64,000 nt of DNA from Azospirillum lipoferum 4B (lineage in GTDB: Bacteria > Pseudomonadota > Alphaproteobacteria > Azospirillales > Azospirillaceae), in contig NC_016622.1 of the NCBI RefSeq assembly GCF_000283655.1, positions 1,562,501 to 1,626,500 of the forward strand, written 5' to 3'. Below are positions 45,524 through 53,122 of the stretch, piece after piece. Every line of letters starts with the position of its first letter. Position 1 is the stretch's first letter. A program made the position numbers and the translations under genes. The notes under the pieces are model-generated. The model saw nothing but the letters and a program-made list of their open reading frames with translations. It was not told where the DNA came from and made no database searches.

Positions 45524-47287
45524 TTAAGCTACTACTTTTGATGCAAACTCGCTAAATGTCGCCTGCTGCAAGTTCTTTATTGAAGCAACTACACCGACAA
45601 AATTTGGAACAGTTCTATTCACGCTTTCATTCGAAATACGATTTCTGGAAAAAGCTGACTCAAGTTGATTTGATAAAGACAGCATCATATCGACTATTGG
45701 CGTCCACAATTCAACCGCGCTTCCTGGACTAATATTATCGCGGAAAGTTAAATCAAAACGGTTCGGTATAGGCTTTGATAGTATTGTCTCCATGCATTGA
45801 GAAATCACATGAAGCAACAAATAATTGGATCCTTTATTATTCAGAAAGTCCAGACTGTTTTTTTCAATCTGAGTGAGTGATTGCTTGTCTTGCTTTTCTC
45901 TCGAAGAAAGATCGAGTCTTTTCTCATTTATAGCTTTCAAAAGAGAATAACAGAATACAATATGCCTAGCGGTTGTCCTTTCTGTGAATATTTGTCGGTA
46001 ATTGTTTTCATTCGTCCAGAGCTCCGACTTTTTATCATAAGCTGTTACTGGGTTGCCGTGAAATGCCGACAAAGATTGACCGACCGTATACGAAGGAAGT
46101 GTAAACTTGCTCCTTTTGATGGCGTCGCTAGCCCCCCCACGCCTTCCACCTTCGTACTCAGCCTCGGGAATGTCATCGAATTCCAATCTCAGACGCTCTT
46201 GTATCTGATCAGTGCTCTTAAAGTCAGCAGCTTGCAGCTTGTTCTGAAGATTATTATATCTAACTACATTTGCTACGATAAAGTCTTTACTTGCCTTGAC
46301 AAACCGAATCGGAATCTTGAGATCTCCAGACGGGTAGTTCTCGAGGCTGCCGATTGAGCCTGTAGTTTGCGCGCCATTTACGATTGCAATTCCAGTAATT
46401 TTCAGCTTTCTTCCGGACTTTGTGCGACGCCCAAGCTCATAATCGAGCACTAATGCTGTAACTCCGTTATTGTACACATAGAAATTCTTCGGCTGCGTGT
46501 TAGCAGTGCTTTTAATGCCGTTGTTAATGTTAGAATCACTATCTCTAGATCCTAGATACCCTCTCAGATTCGCAGAAAACAGGTCAGTCCCATATTTGTT
46601 GTATAATCTATACAGCCACTCACCACTTACATTAGTTACAACTGAACTCCAATCGGTCTCTTCGGTTTGCACAGCATCAGGAACAGAAAGATTAAACTCA
46701 TCTGTTACAATGACCGTTCTCTCAGCCTGCATGTAAAGGCGACTAAGTTTATTTTTACACATTTCTTCAGAAAATATGTTGATGTCGCGACCAGAAGGGT
46801 AATTAGACAATGCTGCACGAGCAGATTTTTCAACCGCCCGAAGCTCTTCCTCGACATTTTTAGAGGAAGGATTATTGTGAACATACCATATATATATTTG
46901 CTTAACATCGCCAGAATTAATGGCTGACCTAAGTTCATCAGCTCGCCCCCTAATGCTGGGAGGCAATTTATCAATGTCTGCAGATAGAAGCCAAGTTATA
47001 GCGGTATTTAAATCAGATGCCTTGTTAGAAGGAGCAGCCTCGCGAACTCTCTGGGAAACATAACATTGGGCAATAATAGCAATTCTTCGTTCCTTATCGA
47101 CGTATAGAACATCGCACTTCTTGTCATCACCACCTCCGGTGATGGACTCTGCTGCGATTGTTTGTATGTCATCAAGATTAAACCTAAGATTTATTGCGAA
47201 AACTCCGATTGCATCGTCTGACAGATTATAATTCTCCTTCATAATTCGGAATGCATTGAACCAGGAGGAATCTACATCTTGTGACAT
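45524..47287 (-). CDS. AIPR-family protein (abortive-infection phage-resistance candidate)
   Basis: A 587-residue protein. AIPR core motifs are visible: FYVYNNGVTALV at 269-280, VNGAQTTGSIG at 303-313 and NLQNKLQAADF at 346-356. The N-terminal segment around residues 59-75 (CDVLYV to IIAQC) looks like a PD-(D/E)xK nuclease core, but a cysteine occupies the place where lysine is expected. The gene is strikingly AT-rich compared with its neighbours, which indicates recent transfer. AIPR proteins are linked to phage resistance; this role is inferred. Confidence 0.8.
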   Translation of the reverse strand: MSQDVDSSWFNAFRIMKENYNLSDDAIGVFAINLRFNLDDIQTIAAESITGGGDDKKCDVLYVDKERRIAIIAQCYVSQRVREAAPSNKASDLNTAITWLLSADIDKLPPSIRGRADELRSAINSGDVKQIYIWYVHNNPSSKNVEEELRAVEKSARAALSNYPSGRDINIFSEEMCKNKLSRLYMQAERTVIVTDEFNLSVPDAVQTEETDWSSVVTNVSGEWLYRLYNKYGTDLFSANLRGYLGSRDSDSNINNGIKSTANTQPKNFYVYNNGVTALVLDYELGRRTKSGRKLKITGIAIVNGAQTTGSIGSLENYPSGDLKIPIRFVKASKDFIVANVVRYNNLQNKLQAADFKSTDQIQERLRLEFDDIPEAEYEGGRRGGASDAIKRSKFTLPSYTVGQSLSAFHGNPVTAYDKKSELWTNENNYRQIFTERTTARHIVFCYSLLKAINEKRLDLSSREKQDKQSLTQIEKNSLDFLNNKGSNYLLLHVISQCMETILSKPIPNRFDLTFRDNISPGSAVELWTPIVDMMLSLSNQLESAFSRNRISNESVNRTVPNFVGVVASIKNLQQATFSEFASKVVA

Positions 47288-47618
47288 TATAGAGCCCTTA
47301 CGATAATCTAGAAAATGGAAGCGGAGACATGATAATAGCACGCATGGGGGGAAATCAATCAAATCCGTTATCGCTTTCTAGCTTCGTGAAAACCGCATCA
47401 TAAGCGAGGAAAAATTCCGCGATAGCATAGATAAAATTATCAATGCCTCAATGGTTTTCTCGCCACTTTTAAATTTTACTCTTAATGCTTAAAATAATAG
47501 CGAATAAATATAAAACGATATATTCAATAACCTGGACCGCACAACCACAAAGCGGTACACAACTTATTTCTAATACACATTCTCCCCAAACAAATTATCT
47601 TCATTTTGTTCTTCATTC
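47288..47618. other. AT-rich spacer between AIPR and VWA genes
   Basis: This 331-bp region is low in GC and marks the edge of the imported segment. No gene, RNA or clear terminator was seen. Composition changes abruptly at about 47620, where the GC-rich VWA gene begins. Confidence 0.5.
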
Positions 47619-48812
47619 TCACCTCCCCAACTCCCGCATAGCCCCGTCCAGCCCCTCCAGCGTCAGTGCGAACATGCGCCCGCCCATCAGGCGCTGGAGC
47701 AGGCGGGTGCTTTCCGTGTAGTCCCAGTATTGCGGAGGGGTCGGGTTCAGCCAGACCGCCTTGGCGTAGACCGACAGCAGGCGCTGCATCCACACCTGTC
47801 CGGCTTCCTCGTTCCAATGCTCGACGCTGCCGCCGGGGTAGACGATCTCGTAGGGGCTCATGGCGGCGTCGCCGACGAAGACCAGCTTGTAGTCGGCGGG
47901 ATAGGTGTGCAGGACGTCCCAAGTGGAGATGCGCTCGGTATGGCGCCGCGCGTTGTCGCGCCAGACGCCCTCGTAAACGCAGTTGTGGAAGTAGAAGTGC
48001 TCCAGGTGCTTGAATTCGCTGCGCGCGGCGGAGAACAGCTCCTCCACCAGACGGATGTGGTCGTCCATCGAGCCGCCGATGTCGAGGAACAGCAGGACCT
48101 TGATCGTGTTGTGACGCTCCGGAACCATCTTCAGGTCGAGCCAGCCGGCGTTGTTGGCGGTGGCGCGGATGGTGCCGGGCAGGTCCAGCTCGCTGGCCGC
48201 GCCGCTGCGGGCGAATTTGCGCAGGCGGCGCAGGGCCACCTTGATGTTGCGGGTGCCGATCTCCACCCGGTCGTCCAGATTGCGGAACTCGCGGCGGTCC
48301 CACACCTTCACGGCGCGGCGGTGGCGGCTCTCGTGCTGGCCGATGCGCACGCCCTCCGGGTTGTAGCCATAGGCGCCGAAGGGGGAGGTGCCGGCGGTGC
48401 CGATCCATTTCGAGCCGCCCTGGTGCCGGCCCTTCTGCTCGGCAAGGCGCTGGGCCAGCGTCTCCATCAGCTTGTCCCAGCCGCCGAGCGCCTGGACCTG
48501 CGCCTTCTCCTCGTCGGTCAGGAAGCGTTCGGCCAGCTTGCGCAGCCACTCCTCCGGCAGGTCGGCGACGGGGACCTCCTCGCCGGCGGCTGGCGTGTCG
48601 TCGGTCAGGCCCTTGAAGGTGGCACCGAAGACGCGGTCGAAGCGGTCGAGATTGCGCTCGTCCTTAACCAAGCATGCACGACTGAGATAATAGAAATCCT
48701 CGACGCGGAAGGACGCGGTGCCCTGCTTCATGGCCTCCATGAGCGTCAGGTACTCCGTCAGCGAGACGGGGACGCCGGCCTTGCGCAGATCGAAGAAGAA
48801 ACTCGTGAACAT
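47619..48812 (-). CDS. VWA domain protein (CoxE-like)
   Basis: A 397-residue soluble protein. The N-terminal half is a CoxE-like helical region (MFTSFFFDLRKAGVPVSLTEYL); the C-terminal half is a von Willebrand A domain whose metal site reads FLDIGGSMDDH, with glycine replacing the usual first serine. Such proteins normally pair with a MoxR-type AAA ATPase in cofactor insertion; none is adjacent. The ATG at 48812 fits the family start. It is divergent from the HD gene, 61 bp away. Confidence 0.85.
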   Translation of the reverse strand: MFTSFFFDLRKAGVPVSLTEYLTLMEAMKQGTASFRVEDFYYLSRACLVKDERNLDRFDRVFGATFKGLTDDTPAAGEEVPVADLPEEWLRKLAERFLTDEEKAQVQALGGWDKLMETLAQRLAEQKGRHQGGSKWIGTAGTSPFGAYGYNPEGVRIGQHESRHRRAVKVWDRREFRNLDDRVEIGTRNIKVALRRLRKFARSGAASELDLPGTIRATANNAGWLDLKMVPERHNTIKVLLFLDIGGSMDDHIRLVEELFSAARSEFKHLEHFYFHNCVYEGVWRDNARRHTERISTWDVLHTYPADYKLVFVGDAAMSPYEIVYPGGSVEHWNEEAGQVWMQRLLSVYAKAVWLNPTPPQYWDYTESTRLLQRLMGGRMFALTLEGLDGAMRELGR

Positions 48813-48873
48813 GAGAGCGGTCCTTCGCACGGTCCTACCAAGCGGAGAGTAATGCCCCAGCCGAGAGAACGCC

Positions 48874-49452
48874 ATGAGCCTGCCGAACGCTTCATTGCCG
48901 AACGCCCCCCTCCTCGATTTCGCGCGGGCGCTGGATTTCGCCGCGCACAAGCACATCGACCAGCGCCGCAAGGGCGTGCGCGCCGAACCCTATGTCAACC
49001 ACCTGTCGGAAGTGGCCCTGCTGGTGGCGGAGGCGACGGCCGGCAAGGACCCGGTCGTGGTGATCGCCGCGCTGCTGCACGACACGCTGGAGGACACCGA
49101 CGCCAGCTATGAGGAGATCGAGCAGCTGTTCGGGGCGGAGGTGGTGCAGGTCGTCGCCGAGACCACCGACGACAAGCGCATGTCGAAGGCCGAGCGCAAG
49201 CAGCACCAGATCGACGCCGCGCCCCATGCCTCGACGCGGGCGAAGCTGGTGAAGCTGGCCGACAAGGTGTCGAACCTGCGCTCCATGGCGCACAGCCCGC
49301 CCGCCGACTGGCCGCTGTCGCGCAAGGTCGAATATTTCGAATGGGCGCATGCGGTGGTCGCCGGCCTGCGCGGCACCGACGCCCGGCTGGAGTCCCTGTT
49401 CGACCGCGCCTATCACGACGGGCTGGCGGAGCTGCGCGGACAGAGCGTGTGA
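48874..49452 (+). CDS. HD-domain protein resembling small alarmone hydrolases
   Basis: A 192-residue HD phosphohydrolase. Motifs are RRKGVRAEPYVNHLSEVA, ALLHDTLEDT (the HD pair) and KLVKLADKVSNLRSM, the set found in SpoT hydrolase domains and in MESH1-like stand-alone hydrolases. It probably degrades (p)ppGpp or a related nucleotide; there is no synthetase, TGS or ACT domain. No biochemical specificity can be read directly. Confidence 0.8.
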   Translation: MSLPNASLPNAPLLDFARALDFAAHKHIDQRRKGVRAEPYVNHLSEVALLVAEATAGKDPVVVIAALLHDTLEDTDASYEEIEQLFGAEVVQVVAETTDDKRMSKAERKQHQIDAAPHASTRAKLVKLADKVSNLRSMAHSPPADWPLSRKVEYFEWAHAVVAGLRGTDARLESLFDRAYHDGLAELRGQSV

Positions 49453-49589
49453 GGGGGCCGGCATGCACGGGCCGGGAGGCTGAAACGGGGCCGGATTGAT
49501 ATCGCGCAATGCGGCTCCATGACGGAAGTCTTATGGAGAAGGGACAAAGCTGACGCCACCCGTGCCGCTGACGGCCGAGGAACCACGCC

Positions 49590-51107
49590 ATGTCCCTTCC
49601 GCAAGACGACTCCACCCTCACCCGTCGCCCCGCCCAGGCCGCCAAACAGGGCGCACCGGCCCCGACCGAGCCGCATGAGGAGCCGGGCCGGCACTGGTTC
49701 GTGAACCGGCCGAAGGTCTATGCCGCCGACGTCAAGGGGCGTTTCCGCCAGTTGAAATGGGCGGCCCTGATCGTGCTGCTGGCGATCTACTACATCACGC
49801 CGTGGATTCGCTGGGAGCGCGGGCCGGGCATCCCGGACCAGGCCGTTCTGGTCGACATGGTCGGGCGCCGCGCCTATTTCCTGTGGATCGAGATCTGGCC
49901 GCAGGAGGTCTATTACCTGACCGGCCTGCTGATCCTGGGCACCTTCGGCATCTTCTTCGCCACCACGCTGGCCGGGCGCATCTGGTGCGGCTACGCCTGC
50001 CCGCAGACGGTGTGGACCGACCTGTTCATGTGGGTGGAGCGCAAGATCGAAGGGCCGCGCACCGCCCGCATCCGGCTGGACAAGGCGCCGATGACAGGGG
50101 CCAAGCTGGCGCGCAAGGGGGCCAAGCATGCGGCGTGGGTGGCGATCTCGGTGCTGACCGGCGGGGCGTGGGTCTTCTACTTCAACGACGCGCCGACGCT
50201 GATGAACGAGCTGCTGCACGGGCAGATCACCAGCGGCGTCGCCACCTTCATCGCGCTGTTCAGTTTCACCACCTATTTCTTCGCCGGCTGGGCGCGCGAG
50301 CAGATCTGCATCTATGTCTGCCCGTGGCGCAGCTTCCAGTCGGCGATGGTGGACGAGGACACCTTCCTGGTCACCTATGAGGACTGGCGCGGCGAGGGCC
50401 GCGCGCCGCTGCGCAAGTCGCAGAGCTGGGAGGAGCGCAAGGCGGCGGGGTTGGGCGACTGCATCGACTGCAAGCAGTGCGTCCATGTCTGCCCCACCGG
50501 CACCGACATCCGCGAGGGACAGCAGATCTCCTGCATCGGCTGCGGCCTGTGCGTCGATGCCTGCAACGACGTGATGAAGCAGATCGGCCGGCCCATCGAC
50601 CTCGTGCGCTTCGACACCCAGTCGAACCAGATCGCCAAGATCGACGGCAAGCCGGAACGGGTGAAGCTGGTGCGCGCCCGCACCGTCATCTATTCGCTGA
50701 TCATGCTGGTCGTGGCCTGCGCCATGGGCATCGCCCTGCTGCTGCGCCCGACGCTGGACGTCAGCGTGCTGCGCGACCGGGCGCCGCTGTTCGTGACGCT
50801 GTCGGACGGGTCGGTGCAGAACGCCTACACCATCAAGCTGCTGAACAAGACGCACATCGCCCGCAGCTATGCGGTGACGGTCGAGGGACTGACCGGCGCG
50901 CATCTGTCGGTGGCTGGCAATGACGAGGCCGGCAGCGGCACCAGCCTGACCCTGCGGGCGGAGGCCGACTCGGTGGCGACCTACCGCGTCTTCGTGAAGG
51001 TGCCGGCCGCGGCGGTGAAGTCGGGGTCGACGGATGTGTCGGTGATCGCCAAGGACCAGACCAGCGGCGAGGTCGGCAAGCACATCAGCGTGTTCATGGC
51101 GCCCTGA
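49590..51107 (+). CDS. ccoG: Cytochrome cbb3 oxidase accessory protein CcoG (FixG)
   Basis: A 505-residue inner-membrane ferredoxin-like protein needed for maturation of cbb3 oxidase, probably in copper reduction. Membrane helices lie near 50-70, 105-130, 175-200, 215-235 and 360-380. Two 4Fe-4S motifs (CIDCKQCVHVCP and CIGCGLCVDAC) sit at about 291-330, followed by an immunoglobulin-like C-terminal domain. The ccoNOQP structural genes are not in the window. A terminator hairpin follows. Confidence 0.93.
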   Translation: MSLPQDDSTLTRRPAQAAKQGAPAPTEPHEEPGRHWFVNRPKVYAADVKGRFRQLKWAALIVLLAIYYITPWIRWERGPGIPDQAVLVDMVGRRAYFLWIEIWPQEVYYLTGLLILGTFGIFFATTLAGRIWCGYACPQTVWTDLFMWVERKIEGPRTARIRLDKAPMTGAKLARKGAKHAAWVAISVLTGGAWVFYFNDAPTLMNELLHGQITSGVATFIALFSFTTYFFAGWAREQICIYVCPWRSFQSAMVDEDTFLVTYEDWRGEGRAPLRKSQSWEERKAAGLGDCIDCKQCVHVCPTGTDIREGQQISCIGCGLCVDACNDVMKQIGRPIDLVRFDTQSNQIAKIDGKPERVKLVRARTVIYSLIMLVVACAMGIALLLRPTLDVSVLRDRAPLFVTLSDGSVQNAYTIKLLNKTHIARSYAVTVEGLTGAHLSVAGNDEAGSGTSLTLRAEADSVATYRVFVKVPAAAVKSGSTDVSVIAKDQTSGEVGKHISVFMAP

Positions 51108-51124
51108 TGGGCAAAAGGGAACCG

Positions 51125-51158
51125 GCGGAAAGCCCGACGCACTGGGCTTTCCGCTGTC
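51125..51158 (+). terminator. Hairpin terminator after ccoG
   Basis: Perfect 11-bp arms, GCGGAAAGCCC and GGGCTTTCCGC, lie 17 nt past the ccoG stop. A T run is lacking. Confidence 0.55.
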
Positions 51159-51207
51159 CTGCGGAACCGCAGTCGCGGTGCGATCCGCCGCTACCGCAGG
51201 CTTAAGC

Positions 51208-51624
51208 TCAGGTTGCCAGATCGAGATATTTCAGGTCATTGCAATAGGTCATACTGGTATCGCCCTGCTTCAAATAGCATTCATTGAACTGAATCTTTTT
51301 GCCATCCTCACTGAAGCCGGAGAAGAAGTAATTGATCGTCGCCCCTTCTCCGGGATAGTGGTAATCTCCGCCATAAAAATAGTGGTCTTTGTTTAGATCG
51401 ATGGAATATTTGTCTTTCCCAACCGTTATGGTCAACCACATTCTATTGAAATCACCCCACTTAGCGCCATCATAATCCATGACATATGTGCTTTTGTCAT
51501 TGATCTTGGCCGGCTTTTTCATTTTGCTGTCCTGAGGGGAATTGAAAATAACGGTATCGTTGATCTTCAGATAATTGATCTCAAGGCTAGAGCAGGCCAC
51601 ATTGGTGAATGCGATGCTTCCCAT
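51208..51624 (-). CDS. Small protein of unknown family, paralogue 2
   Basis: A 138-residue protein without a signal peptide or membrane helix, rich in tyrosine, aspartate and lysine and probably all-beta. It shares with the upstream gene the pattern DLNKDHYF-x-GG-x-Y-x-YPG-x-G, then SG-x-S-x-D, K-x-IQ-x-N and the terminal DLKYL. GGAAGAG lies eight bases before its ATG. The gene is AT-rich relative to ccoG and glnD, so it is probably imported. Function is unknown. Confidence 0.7.
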   Translation of the reverse strand: MGSIAFTNVACSSLEINYLKINDTVIFNSPQDSKMKKPAKINDKSTYVMDYDGAKWGDFNRMWLTITVGKDKYSIDLNKDHYFYGGDYHYPGEGATINYFFSGFSEDGKKIQFNECYLKQGDTSMTYCNDLKYLDLAT

Positions 51625-51684
51625 TTTGGACTCTTCCTTTTCAATTGGAATTTCTGGAAACCATGACTGAGCGATTTGAATCAA

Positions 51685-52074
51685 TCATGCAGTCTTGAGA
51701 TACTTCAAGTCGCTTGAATATTTGTATCGGTCCAAATCAGGTGAGTTATAGGCGTAGTTGATCTGGATCGCTTTCTTGTCATCACTCAGCCCGCTGAGGA
51801 TATAGCGCACTTTCGAACCGGAGCCAGGATAGCGGTACTGACCTCCGCCGAAATAGTGATCCTTGTTCAGATCAACCTTGTATGTTTGGCCATTCGTCTC
51901 GACTTCCATGATGAAATCGCTGAAACTCTGCCAATCCTTGTCTCTGTAATCAAACTCGACCGTCTGCAACCGGGCAATTTGGTATTGCCCGACCGATATG
52001 CTGGTTCCGTTGATTATCATTGACTTGAGATTCATTTTTCCACTCGTCAGATTGACGACACTGATATTCGCCAT
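51685..52074 (-). CDS. Small protein of unknown family, paralogue 1
   Basis: A 129-residue paralogue of the protein encoded 60 bp downstream. It carries DLNKDHYFGGGQYRYPG in the middle and YSSDLKYLKTA at the end. It has no signal peptide, cysteine or membrane segment; the hydrophobic pattern suggests a compact beta fold. The tandem arrangement and conserved motif show a lineage of small cytoplasmic or non-classically exported proteins, but no family was recognised. Confidence 0.7.
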   Translation of the reverse strand: MANISVVNLTSGKMNLKSMIINGTSISVGQYQIARLQTVEFDYRDKDWQSFSDFIMEVETNGQTYKVDLNKDHYFGGGQYRYPGSGSKVRYILSGLSDDKKAIQINYAYNSPDLDRYKYSSDLKYLKTA

Positions 52075-52489
52075 GGCCAGACCTCCATTGATTTGGTTGC
52101 GTCACCTTGCATCACCCCGCCGCACTGGCGTCATGGCAGGCAAAGGGCAATTTAAAGGAGGCGCATGCCAAAGAATGATCGACCATGTCGAATGATCGAT
52201 CAAGCACTGGCGCGTTAAAGGTGTTTATTCGCCACAAAATTACAATTTTAAAACAGAGAAACCCGCATTCCATTCCCTGATGGTGACGAGTTGAATCAAT
52301 TCTCTCCAAATGATTGAAAAACTTGTCGATCGTTGGAGATGACAGGACACCGGCGCACGGCTTTCCAATACCGGACTCGCAGGGAGTTGGAGAACTCCGC
52401 ACAGCCCAACGATGTGGGCGCGCCTTCCTGTTGATCTGAGGCCGCGGTTGCCGGGCACGCAGAGCGGCCCGGACCGCGGCGCCGATCCC
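52075..52489. promoter_or_regulatory. Spacer upstream of the paralogue pair, with a direct repeat
   Basis: These 415 bp hold no gene. GAATGATCGA occurs twice, at 52173-52182 and 52190-52199, about 100 nt before the start of the first paralogue, which could be an operator. The rest is featureless. Confidence 0.35.
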
Positions 52490-52953
52490 TCAAGTGCCGG
52501 CGAGCTTGGTTCTGGTGCGCTTGACCGTGGCCGGCGGCGGGGCGTCGCCGGTGGGGTCGTCGAGGGCGCTCAGCAGGCGTTCCTTGATCTTCGCCAGCTT
52601 GCCTTCATGCGTCACCTTCAGGCCGAAGACATCCTTCACATAGAAGACGTCGATGGCCTTCTCGCCGAAGGTGGAGACCTTGGCCGAACTGATCTGCAGG
52701 GTCAGGTTCGACAGCGCGCGGGTCAGGTCGTAGAGCAGGCCGGGACGGTCGCGGCCGCTCACCTCGATCACCGTATGGGTGGTGGAGGCGTTGTTGTCGA
52801 TCAGCACGCGCGGCGGCACATGGAAGACGCGGGTGCGGCTGGCCTGGGTGGTGCGGCGGGTCGACAGGTCGTTCAGCGGCTTCAATTGGCCCGACAGCAC
52901 CTTCTCGATCATCACCGACAGCTTGGCCAGCTTGTCGCCGCTCTCGAAGGCGC
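52490..52953 (-). pseudogene. glnD: 3' fragment of glnD (displaced or duplicated C-terminal ACT region)
   Basis: About 155 codons matching the last part of the complete glnD at 55376. It begins abruptly at the FESGDK codons and ends with a different tail (KLAGT). The two amino acid changes before the tail are minor; most base differences are silent. These differences are concentrated in the last 300 bp, while the roughly 160 bp nearest 52950 are identical between copies. It has no start signal and would encode only an ACT domain. Confidence 0.9.
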
Positions 52954-53122
52954 AACGCACACAAAAAATTGCAACTGATTTACACTCATTGTGATATGTT
53001 TGTGAATCATTTCGCGTATAAAATGTTATTTACAAAATGAAATATACTTATGATCATTTATCGAGGCAGAAGCACCTCTCAAATAGAGATGCATTATTAT
53101 TAGCAACTAAGGAGGGTTGGAG

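Noticed and set aside
52490-52960. A separate ACT-domain protein gene
   Set aside because: It is a truncated copy of glnD without its own start signal; treated as a fragment.
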